Source of the DNA: an uncultured Verrucomicrobiota bacterium
GTDB taxonomy: Bacteria > Verrucomicrobiota > Verrucomicrobiae > Opitutales > Opitutaceae
Assembly (NCBI GenBank): GCA_946481225.1
Contig: CAMLNJ010000095.1
Span: 1-8,756, forward strand
DNA length: 8,756 nucleotides
Direction: 5' to 3'
The notes beneath the pieces are model-generated. The model ran no database searches. It was not told where the DNA came from and was given only the letters and a program-made list of their open reading frames with translations. Below are positions 1 through 5,656 of the stretch, piece by piece. How positions within the stretch are numbered: the first letter of the stretch is position 1; the number at the start of each line of letters is the position of its first letter. A program made the translations under genes and the position numbers.

Positions 1-31
1 CAGGCGGCCAACAGCTTGTGCGAAACGACCC

Positions 32-55
32 GAGCCGACTTCCGTTTCTCGGCTC
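32..55 (-). terminator. Possible terminator hairpin at the pheA stop
   Basis: A perfect 7-bp inverted repeat (GAGCCGA at 32-38, TCGGCTC at 49-55) with a 10-base loop overlaps the pheA stop codon (54-56). Read on the minus strand it follows the gene end directly and leads into GGGTCGTTTCG, which is not a real U-tract. It could be a weak or Rho-assisted terminator. The short stem also means it could be chance in GC-rich DNA. Bases 1-31 show nothing else I can identify. Confidence 0.35.
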
Positions 56-1142
56 AGTTCACGCTCGGGTAGCTGCCCAGCCACTTCACCAGCGGGCAAA
101 ACGCGCGCAGCTCGGCCAAGGCGTCCTTCATCGCCGGGTCCTCGTAGTGACCCGCCACGTCGATGAAAAACAGATAGTCCCACGCGCGGCGCTTGCTCGG
201 CCGCGACTCGACCTTCGAAAGGTTCAAGCCGCGCGAACTGAATGGCGTAAGCATCTTCATGAGCGCGCCGGAATGCGCCGCCGCGGATTCGCCGAGCGAG
301 ATCACGAGGCTCGTCATGTCGCGCCCGCCGCCGACCGGCCCGGAGGCCTTTTTCCCGATGACGAAGAAGCGCGTGGTGTTGTCGTTTCGATCCTGGATGT
401 TGCGCGCCAGAACGGGCACGCCGCGCGCCTGCGCGGCCAGCTCCGCGGCGATCGCGGCCGCGCCGGGCTCGGTGTTCGCGATCTCGACCGCCTTCGCCGT
501 GCTCGCCGTGTCGATCAATTGCGCATGCGGCAGGTGGCGTTGCAGCCAGGCGCGGCACTGCGCCAGCGCCTGGTCCTTTGAGTAGACCTTCTCGACGCGC
601 TCCATCGGCGTGGCCGAAATGAGGGCGTGGTTGATCTCGAGATAGATCTGCGCGACGGCCTTCAACTCGCTCTCGACGAAGCCATCGAGCGCCTCGCGCA
701 CCGAACCTTCGGTCGAGTTCTCGATCGGGATGATGCCATAGTCGGCCTCGCCCTTCTCCACCGCGGTGAAAATGTCGCCGATGGTCGCGATGGGCGCGTA
801 ATCCACGCTCGCGCCGAATTTCTTGATCGCGGCGGCGTGCGTGTAAGTCGCCTCGGGACCGAGGTAGGCGATTTGCAACGGCTTCTCCAACGCGATGGCC
901 GCGGACATGATCTCGCGGTAGATCGCCTTGAGCGCCTCGGGCTTGATCGGGCCTTCGCTGAGCGAAGTCACCTTGCGGAACACGGCGTCTTCCCGTTCGG
1001 GCACGTAGATCTGGCCGCCGCTGCTGCGCTTCACGCGGCCTATCTCGGCCGCCAGCGTCAGGCGCTCGTTGAGCAGGCGCACGATCTCGCGGTCGTGGGC
1101 GTCTATCTGTTCACGGATGGGCTGGAGCGGGTCGGCGGACAT
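54..1142 (-). CDS. pheA: Bifunctional chorismate mutase / prephenate dehydratase (P-protein)
   Basis: This 362-aa cytoplasmic enzyme converts chorismate to prephenate and then to phenylpyruvate, the committed route to phenylalanine. Residues 1-85 are an AroQ-type chorismate mutase: R10, R27, K38, R50 and E51 sit where that family's active-site residues are expected. Residues 89-262 are the prephenate dehydratase domain (IAYLGPEATYTHAAA, PIENSTEGSV, and the conserved TTRF at 256-259 with its catalytic Thr). Residues 276-360 are a C-terminal ACT domain with both phenylalanine-binding motifs, GAL (292-294) and ESRP (312-315), so feedback inhibition by phenylalanine is expected. Length and domain order match the family (E. 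coli PheA is 386 aa). The ATG at 1142 starts exactly before the mutase helix; no Shine-Dalgarno sequence precedes it. It lies 33 bases downstream of scpB on the same strand, so co-transcription is likely. I see no leader peptide or attenuator. Confidence 0.97.
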   Translation of the reverse strand: MSADPLQPIREQIDAHDREIVRLLNERLTLAAEIGRVKRSSGGQIYVPEREDAVFRKVTSLSEGPIKPEALKAIYREIMSAAIALEKPLQIAYLGPEATYTHAAAIKKFGASVDYAPIATIGDIFTAVEKGEADYGIIPIENSTEGSVREALDGFVESELKAVAQIYLEINHALISATPMERVEKVYSKDQALAQCRAWLQRHLPHAQLIDTASTAKAVEIANTEPGAAAIAAELAAQARGVPVLARNIQDRNDNTTRFFVIGKKASGPVGGGRDMTSLVISLGESAAAHSGALMKMLTPFSSRGLNLSKVESRPSKRRAWDYLFFIDVAGHYEDPAMKDALAELRAFCPLVKWLGSYPSVN

Positions 1143-1175
1143 GCGGGCGAAAATTGCAGAGGATCGGCGGGCGGT

Positions 1176-2174
1176 TCAGGCGGCGGGCTCGTTCTTGGCG
1201 GAATCGCGATCAGCGACGTCGTCCCCGGCCGGCCCGGACGCGGCGGGGGCCTCGCCCTCGATGCTTTCCTCGACCTCGTCTTCGCCCGAGGACCCGGACG
1301 AAGCGTCGGCGGCCCCCTCGACGTGCTCCTCGACATGCTCGATCTCCACCGGCTCCAACGAGGGCGACTCGCCTTCGCCTTCCTCGAGCGGGAGGCCCAT
1401 CTCGGCATCGGCGGGCGGCGTGACGTTGGCGGCGCGGTTGAGCCACTCGTCGATCTGGCGCGGCGAAAGCACATCGGAGGCGGGCAGCTCCATGAGCGAC
1501 TTCACGCCGACGAACTCCAGGAACTTGTCCGTGGTTCCGTATTGGAGCGGGCGTCCTGGCAGATCGGCGCGGCCGACGATGTAGACGAGTTCGCGCTCCA
1601 TGAGCTTGGCAAGGCCGGCGTCGGCGGAAACGCCGCGAATGGCCTCGATCTCGGAGCGCGTCACCGGCTGGCGATACGCGACCACCGCGAGGGTCTCGAT
1701 CGCGGATTGGGTGAGTTTCACCGGCGGAGGCTCGTCGCGCTGGATGCGAATCCACTTCGCGAAACGCGGATGGGTGACGAGGCGGTAGCCCTGCGCGCCG
1801 TCGATCAGGAGATAGATGTCGTTGAGCGCCTTCAGCTCCTCGGCGAGCGCGTCCATCGCCTCGCGGATCTGCGCCGCGGTCACCAACGACGGAACGTCGA
1901 CGTAGAGCTCGGCGTCCACCGGCGCGAGGCCAAGCGGGTTTGTTTCCTCGACCGTGGTGGCGAGCGACTCGCCTTCGGCGGTGGCCGAAGCGGACGGGAT
2001 GGACGCGTCCGCCGGCGCTTCCGCGGTCTCGCCGCCCTCGGTTTCCTCGACGATCAGCGGCGCCTGCGCCTGATCATGGTAGCGCGTAAAGATGGTCTGG
2101 ATGTCTTTGATCGTGAGCGGCTGGCTCGACGAAAAGAGCAGGGCCTTGAGCACCAGTTTGAGATTGAACGCCAT
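1176..2174 (-). CDS. scpB: Segregation and condensation protein B, with acidic insertion and tail
   Basis: ScpB is the winged-helix (kite) subunit of the SMC-ScpAB condensin that compacts and segregates the chromosome. The 332-aa product begins MAFNLKLVLKALLFSSSQPL, a typical ScpB start, and residues 154-231 carry the family signature (LTQSAIETLAVVAYRQPVTR, EIEAIRGV, GRADLPGRP, YGTTDKFLEFVGVKSLMELP). The usual protein is about 180-200 aa. The excess lies in two places: an Ala/Glu/Thr-rich insertion of about 60 residues (about 34-98) inside the first winged-helix domain, and a roughly 80-residue acidic, Ser/Gly/Pro-rich tail (about 252-332). The frame is open upstream to an ATG at 2324, but that extra sequence looks non-coding, so I place the start at 2174. 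No Shine-Dalgarno sequence is visible; the leader reads CCCTTTCCCTCGC. No scpA is in the window. pheA follows after 33 bases. Confidence 0.95.
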   Translation of the reverse strand: MAFNLKLVLKALLFSSSQPLTIKDIQTIFTRYHDQAQAPLIVEETEGGETAEAPADASIPSASATAEGESLATTVEETNPLGLAPVDAELYVDVPSLVTAAQIREAMDALAEELKALNDIYLLIDGAQGYRLVTHPRFAKWIRIQRDEPPPVKLTQSAIETLAVVAYRQPVTRSEIEAIRGVSADAGLAKLMERELVYIVGRADLPGRPLQYGTTDKFLEFVGVKSLMELPASDVLSPRQIDEWLNRAANVTPPADAEMGLPLEEGEGESPSLEPVEIEHVEEHVEGAADASSGSSGEDEVEESIEGEAPAASGPAGDDVADRDSAKNEPAA

Positions 2175-2247
2175 GCGAGGGAAAGGGCGCAGCAAACTCG
2201 CCGCCCCACCCTGCGCGCAATCCCGAATTCCGGACGCAGGGGAATGG

Positions 2248-2279
2248 GCGTCGGCCGCTCGGCCATCGAGCGTCGACGC
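2248..2279. repeat. Two-step inverted repeat between trmO and scpB
   Basis: The outer arms GCGTCG (2248-2253) and CGACGC (2274-2279) enclose inner arms CGCTCG (2256-2261) and CGAGCG (2267-2272) around a 5-base loop, with a 2-by-1 internal bulge. That makes 12 paired bases in 32. It sits about 75 bases upstream of the scpB start in the 186-base gap after trmO. No U-tract follows on either strand. It could be a Rho-assisted terminator of trmO, structure in the scpB leader, or a protein-binding site. I saw no convincing promoter boxes in the rest of the gap (2175-2360). Confidence 0.45.
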
Positions 2280-2360
2280 GCAAACCGCACGGGGTGGGCG
2301 GCCGGCTCCGCCTGCGCGGAACACGATTCAAGGCGCGAGGGGCGTTTCCGGCCGCATCGT

Positions 2361-3047
2361 CTACTCAGCGGGCTCGCTGACCTCGACCACCTCGACGACC
2401 TCGCCGACATGGCGCCAGCGGAGGTTCCAGCCCGCGATAGTCATGCCGTAAACACGGCCCGCTTCGGCGGCCTGGTAGGCGGGCTGGAGATCGAGCGCGA
2501 GCAACTGCCGCGCGAGGACAATCACCGCAGGAGGCAGCTTGGCGGCGATAGCAGGGGGGATGAGGATTTGCTCCGGCAGGCGGGTCTGCGGCGCGGCACC
2601 GGCCCAGTCGGCGCGCGCTTCGGGCCTGGCCTCGCAATAAGGCAGATAAGGCTTGATGTCGTAGACAGGAGTGCCGTCGACGCAATCGATGCCCTCGACG
2701 CGCAACGCCCCGATCTCAATCGAAAGAAGACGCACGAGCGAAAGCCCGAGGCCGTTGGGCCGAAGCGGCGAACGCGAGGCAAAGACCCCCACCCTCTCGT
2801 TGCCGCCGAGGCGCGGCGGACGCACGGTCGCGGCGCCGTCCCAAGGCGGATTCTTGTGAAAGCCCGTCACGAGCCAGACGTGCGAAAAGGCCTCGAGACC
2901 GCGCACGAAATCGGGAGAGGCGAACTCGGGCAAAAACTCCACCCGCCCCTCCGCGGCCGGCACGATACCCGACTGCCGCGGCACGCCGAACTTCTCGGCG
3001 AAAGGCGTGCGAAGGAAGGCGACCGGACGGATCTCGGAATTTTTCAC
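2361..3047 (-). CDS. trmO: tRNA (N6-threonylcarbamoyladenosine37-N6) methyltransferase, TrmO/TsaA family
   Basis: TrmO (formerly YaeB/VirR/TsaA) uses S-adenosylmethionine to methylate t6A37 to m6t6A in a threonine tRNA, tuning decoding. The 228-aa product closely resembles the E. coli protein in motif order: the start (IRPVAFLRTPFAEKFGVPRQ), VRGLEAFSHVWLV (48-60), VRPPRLGGNERVGVFASRSP (75-94) with RPN and GLSLV after it, the DGTPVYDIKPYLPY stretch (124-137), and a C-terminal domain with the LQPAYQ segment (187-192) and NLRWR (208-212). I chose the GTG at 3047 because homology begins there. An ATG at 3167 would add 40 residues rich in Arg, Gly and Glu that look like translated intergenic DNA. 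No Shine-Dalgarno sequence is visible; the leader ends TTCCTCGC. It is on the same strand as gpmI and scpB but well spaced from both, so it probably has its own promoter. Confidence 0.93.
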   Translation of the reverse strand: MKNSEIRPVAFLRTPFAEKFGVPRQSGIVPAAEGRVEFLPEFASPDFVRGLEAFSHVWLVTGFHKNPPWDGAATVRPPRLGGNERVGVFASRSPLRPNGLGLSLVRLLSIEIGALRVEGIDCVDGTPVYDIKPYLPYCEARPEARADWAGAAPQTRLPEQILIPPAIAAKLPPAVIVLARQLLALDLQPAYQAAEAGRVYGMTIAGWNLRWRHVGEVVEVVEVSEPAE

Positions 3048-3228
3048 GCGAGGAACGAAGGCGGCGAGGATCGGACACGCAAGGACGCGACCAGAGCCTT
3101 CGTCGCCTTCCGTGCCCTCTTCCGCAAGACGCCCGGCCCTGAGGCGCAACCTCCGCCGGGGCGACAACGCCGCGCGCGAAGCGCCTGCCGGGCTTCGATC
3201 CCGTTGTCCCCCCCGTGCCGAGTCCCGC

Positions 3229-3257
3229 CGCCAATGTTCGTATTACGAACATTGGCG
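3229..3257. repeat. Perfect 13-bp palindrome with 3-base loop
   Basis: Arms CGCCAATGTTCGT (3229-3241) and ACGAACATTGGCG (3245-3257) are exact reverse complements around the loop ATT. The core is noticeably AT-richer than its surroundings. No U-tract follows on either strand, so it does not look like a standard intrinsic terminator. It could be a REP-like dispersed element or an operator for a dimeric regulator of trmO. The sequence alone does not decide between them. Confidence 0.75.
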
Positions 3258-3299
3258 CTGGCGTGGCAGCCGCGCCCGTCGCCGGGTGCGAGAGAGGCA

Positions 3300-3319
3300 C
3301 ACGGCCGGGGACGGCCGTG
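3300..3319. repeat. Short hairpin made of a near-tandem decamer
   Basis: Two consecutive decamers, ACGGCCGGGG (3301-3310) and ACGGCCGTGG (3311-3320), differ at one base. They also form an inverted repeat: CACGGCC (3300-3306) pairs with GGCCGTG (3313-3319). This structure resembles the palindromic intergenic repeats of GC-rich bacteria, but copy number elsewhere cannot be seen from one window. Confidence 0.5.
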
Positions 3320-3392
3320 GCTACAACTCGCGGTTGGATGATCAGGTGGGCGTGAGCGTCCCACACGCGGCTTGCGCGCGGGCGGCCGACTC

Positions 3393-3415
3393 ACGGGCGG
3401 AGGGAACCCGCCCGT
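3393..3415. repeat. 8-bp GC-rich hairpin
   Basis: ACGGGCGG (3393-3400) and CCGCCCGT (3408-3415) form an exact 8-bp stem around a 7-base loop. It lies about 55 bases past the gpmI stop on the minus strand and has no U-tract. It may act with the neighbouring hairpin at 3430-3461 in ending the gpmI transcript, or be part of the palindrome cluster. Confidence 0.5.
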
Positions 3416-3429
3416 TATCGGTCATGCGT

Positions 3430-3461
3430 CCGTGGCGTCCGGGTTCCAACCCGTCCCACGG
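3430..3461 (-). terminator. Probable terminator hairpin after gpmI
   Basis: The outer arms CCGTGG (3430-3435) and CCACGG (3456-3461) enclose inner arms CGGGT (3440-3444) and ACCCG (3449-3453) around a 4-base loop. On the minus strand the hairpin begins 7 bases after the gpmI stop (3469-3471), the usual place for a terminator. The downstream bases (ACGCATGACC) contain no U-tract, so it may be a GC-hairpin or Rho-assisted terminator. Confidence 0.45.
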
Positions 3462-3468
3462 CTTTCCC

Positions 3469-5061
3469 TCAGCCGACGATCAGCGACGAGCCGGTCATCT
3501 CGGCGGGCTTTTCGAGGCCCATGAGATGCAACACGGTCGGCGCGATGTCGGCGAGGCGTCCGCCGGAGCGCGTCTTCGTGGCCTTGGTGAAGCCGTCGCC
3601 GACGATGAAAACCTCGACGAGGTTCAGGGTGTGCGCGGTGTGCGGCCCCTTCAGCTCGGGGTCATACATCTGCTCGGCGTTGCCATGGTCGGCGCAAACG
3701 ACGGCCTTGCCGCCGACCTGCTTCACCGCGGCGAGGAGCTCGCCCACGCCGGCGTCGGTCGCCTCGCACGCCTTCACGGTCGCGGGGATGGAGCCGGTGT
3801 GGCCGACCATGTCGGGGTTGGCGTAGTTCACGACGACGAGGCCGTATTTGCCGGAGAGGATCGCCTCCTTGCTCAGGCGCGTGACCTCGCCCGCGTTCAT
3901 CTCGGGCTGCATGTCGTAGGTCGCCACCTTCGGGCTCGCCGGGCAGGCGCGGTCTTCGCCGGGGAACGCGTCCTTGTTGTAGTTGTTGAAAAAGAAGGTG
4001 ACGTGCGGGTTCTTCTCCGTCTCGGCGCAGCGGAACTGCGGTATTCCCGCCTTGGATACGACTTCGCCTAGGATGTTTTTCAACTTGGGCGGCTTCGGGG
4101 AGATGATCTTCACCGGCAGGCCGGCCTCATACTCGGTCATCGTGGCGTAGTAGAGGTCGAGCTTGGGACCGCGGTCGAACTCCGCGAAGCCGTCGACGAC
4201 GAAGGCCTTCGTGATCTCGCGCGGACGATCGCCGCGGTAGTTATAGAACACGACGACGTCGCCGTCGGAGAATTTCGCGAGGGGCTTGCCGTCGGCGCCG
4301 AGGATGCCGGTCGCCGGGACGAACTCGTCGCCCTTCTGGGTCTCGGAAAGCGGATTGTCGTAGTAGTGCTGCACGGCCGCCTCGGCGGACGTGGCGGTGG
4401 CGGCGTAGGCGCGGCCGGTGAGGCAGTCGTAGGCCTTTTGCACGCGCTCCCAGCGGTTGTCGCGGTCCATGGCCCAAAAACGGCCGGTGATGGTCGCGAT
4501 GCGGCCGTAGCCGCCCAGTTCCTTGATCTTGGCCTCGACCTGGCGGACATAACCGAGGGCGGAGGTCGGGGGCGTGTCGCGACCGTCGGTGAAGCCATGC
4601 ACGAAAACGCGGTCGGCGGCGATGCCGTCGGCCTTGGCCTGGGCGAGCAGGCCGTAGAGGTGTTCGAGCATGCCGTGCACGCCGCCGTCGGAGACGATGC
4701 CCATGAGGTGAAGCTTTGCGGAGGGATTGGCGCGAAGGCGGGTGATCGCGCCCTGCCAGGTGACGTTGGGCACCAGCTGCTTTTCCGAGAAGAGCTTGTT
4801 GAGGCGCACGAGCTCCTGGTCGACGACGCGACCGGCGCCGATGTTTTCATGGCCGACCTCGGAGTTGCCCATCTGACCGTCGGGGAGGCCGACGTCGAGA
4901 CCGCTGGCGGAAACATAGGCGACCGGAGCGGTGGCCTGGAGCGCGTCGTCCGCAGGTTTCTTGGCAAGGGCGACGGCGTTAAAGGACGCCTGGGCGGGGT
5001 CGGGATTGCGGCCCCAGCCATCGCGGATAATAAGGAGAACAGGTTTGCGCGCGGTGCTCAT
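3469..5061 (-). CDS. gpmI: 2,3-bisphosphoglycerate-independent phosphoglycerate mutase
   Basis: GpmI interconverts 3- and 2-phosphoglycerate in glycolysis and gluconeogenesis through a phosphoserine intermediate and two metal ions (usually Mn). The 530-aa product has all the family landmarks: the metal-binding start IIRDGWG (11-17, D14), the catalytic Ser67 in MGNSEVGH, SDGGVH (124-129), HGFTDGRDTPP (155-165), GRFWAMDRDNRW (193-204), NYRGDRPRE (274-282), AETEKNPHVTFFF (346-358), ANPDMVGHTG (414-423), ADHGNAE (457-463) and HTLNLVEV (477-484). The usual length is about 510-550 aa. I start at the ATG at 5061 because family similarity begins at STARKPVLLI; an ATG at 5112 would add 17 residues with no expected match. 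No Shine-Dalgarno sequence is visible. The loop after FFF reads NNYNKDAFPGEDR rather than the commoner NGG form. It is divergent from the small gene at 5166 and probably forms its own transcript. Confidence 0.98.
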   Translation of the reverse strand: MSTARKPVLLIIRDGWGRNPDPAQASFNAVALAKKPADDALQATAPVAYVSASGLDVGLPDGQMGNSEVGHENIGAGRVVDQELVRLNKLFSEKQLVPNVTWQGAITRLRANPSAKLHLMGIVSDGGVHGMLEHLYGLLAQAKADGIAADRVFVHGFTDGRDTPPTSALGYVRQVEAKIKELGGYGRIATITGRFWAMDRDNRWERVQKAYDCLTGRAYAATATSAEAAVQHYYDNPLSETQKGDEFVPATGILGADGKPLAKFSDGDVVVFYNYRGDRPREITKAFVVDGFAEFDRGPKLDLYYATMTEYEAGLPVKIISPKPPKLKNILGEVVSKAGIPQFRCAETEKNPHVTFFFNNYNKDAFPGEDRACPASPKVATYDMQPEMNAGEVTRLSKEAILSGKYGLVVVNYANPDMVGHTGSIPATVKACEATDAGVGELLAAVKQVGGKAVVCADHGNAEQMYDPELKGPHTAHTLNLVEVFIVGDGFTKATKTRSGGRLADIAPTVLHLMGLEKPAEMTGSSLIVG

Positions 5062-5165
5062 GTGGTGAGAGTAGGAACCGACCAGACGAACTGGATTTTC
5101 CCCGCTCGCCAACCCCTGAGTTCACCCCGGCGCCGGCAAGGCAATTGCTAGGCTAAATATCCCAA
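5062..5165. promoter_or_regulatory. Divergent promoter region between gpmI and the small gene
   Basis: These 104 bases separate two genes that read away from each other, so they must hold both promoters. The only AT-rich pocket in the right half is around 5141-5160 (GCAATTGC at 5141-5148, then CTAAATAT at 5153-5160). TAAATA at 5154-5159 could be a -10 element for the plus-strand gene, and its expected transcription start would then fall close to the ATG at 5166, giving a leaderless or nearly leaderless message. No matching -35 box is evident, and I could not place the gpmI boxes. Confidence 0.3.
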
Positions 5166-5489
5166 ATGACGCTGATCATCCGCGATCAATTGGTTAACCC
5201 GCCGACGTGGTTCGCGTCGTTCCGGGACCTCACCCTCTACTGCAACATCTTCCTCCGCGACGACATCGTCATCGAGAGCGAAGACCCCGACCCCTACGTG
5301 CGCTACATGCGGGCGCGCGGCGGGTTGGATTTCGTGGCCGATTTCGTGCGGCCCGGCGCCGAGGAAGGCGTGCATCTCGATGTGGAGCGCAACTATCCGC
5401 GCTCGATCATCACGGACCGGATCGCCCCGGAAAACGTCCATCGCCTCATCGCCGGCATCCGCGCGATGCGCCGCGGCCCCGCGGGCTGA
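5166..5489 (+). CDS. Small conserved-looking hypothetical protein, 107 aa
   Basis: I do not recognise this protein. The predicted 107 aa begin MTLIIRDQLVNPPTWFASF and have no signal peptide, membrane segment or cysteine pair. The composition is that of a soluble mixed alpha/beta protein: hydrophobic stretches at about 22-37, an acidic DPDPYVRYMRARGG turn (41-54), a second strand-like region (55-75), and a basic helix-like end (88-104). Codon use supports a real gene: third positions are mostly G or C across the frame, as in its neighbours, and the frame opens at the first ATG of the divergent region. No Shine-Dalgarno sequence precedes it. It is divergent from gpmI and convergent with the kinase gene, so it stands alone as a one-gene transcript. 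Its function is unknown; context gives no firm clue. Confidence 0.75.
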   Translation: MTLIIRDQLVNPPTWFASFRDLTLYCNIFLRDDIVIESEDPDPYVRYMRARGGLDFVADFVRPGAEEGVHLDVERNYPRSIITDRIAPENVHRLIAGIRAMRRGPAG

Positions 5490-5656
5490 GAACCTTATAA
5501 CTACGGGTTCCTCGGATGCGCACGGATGCCTGAGACTTGGAACCGGATTAGGATCACCCGCCGGGTGAGCGAATGCCACGTCTTGAACTGCGGTTTTCCG
5601 ACTGAAAAGCGCCGCCGAATCACCTCGAAACGACCGGTCCACCGCACGTTCTAAAC
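5490..5656. other. Convergent gap with small hairpins, possible two-way terminator
   Basis: The plus-strand small gene and the minus-strand kinase gene end on either side of these 167 bases, so terminators for both are expected here. Three weak inverted repeats are visible: GAACC/GGTTC (5490-5494, 5506-5510); TCACCC/GGGTGA with a GCC loop (5554-5568); and TTTTC/GAAAA flanked by GCG/CGC with a mismatch (5590-5612). None is followed by a proper U-tract. CGGATGC also occurs twice, ten bases apart (5513-5519, 5523-5529). I see no gene. Confidence 0.35.

Larger units (their letters stand above)
3048..3468. other. Non-coding gap between gpmI and trmO, rich in inverted repeats
   Basis: I find no convincing gene in these 421 bases; the long frames crossing them are Arg/Gly/Pro-rich and lack recognisable motifs. 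From left to right the gap holds: an imperfect 12-base inverted pair (3158-3169 with 3202-3213, 11 of 12 matching) enclosing a 6-bp hairpin (CGAAGC 3177-3182, GCTTCG 3192-3197); a perfect 13-bp palindrome (3229-3257); a 7-bp hairpin built from a near-tandem decamer (3300-3319); an 8-bp hairpin (3393-3415); and a two-step hairpin just after the gpmI stop (3430-3461). The gap must also contain the trmO promoter, but I could not assign its boxes. Confidence 0.7.

Noticed and set aside
2175..2324. A 50-residue N-terminal extension of ScpB from an ATG at 2324
   Set aside because: The standard ScpB start MAFNLKLVLKALLFSS follows it, and the extension would translate the inverted repeat at 2248-2279 in the gap.
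3048..3167. A 40-residue N-terminal extension of TrmO from an ATG at 3167
   Set aside because: The extra residues are low-complexity and precede the point where family similarity begins; the GTG at 3047 fits better. Its left part also overlaps an inverted repeat.
627..3341. A 904-codon open frame on the plus strand
   Set aside because: It lies antisense to pheA, scpB and trmO and crosses the gaps between them. It is Arg/Gly/Leu-rich with no recognisable domain. Long antisense frames of this kind are expected opposite GC-rich genes.
3007..4071. A 354-codon open frame on the plus strand crossing the palindrome cluster
   Set aside because: Its second half is antisense to gpmI and its first half is Arg-rich translation of hairpins. 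No domain is visible.
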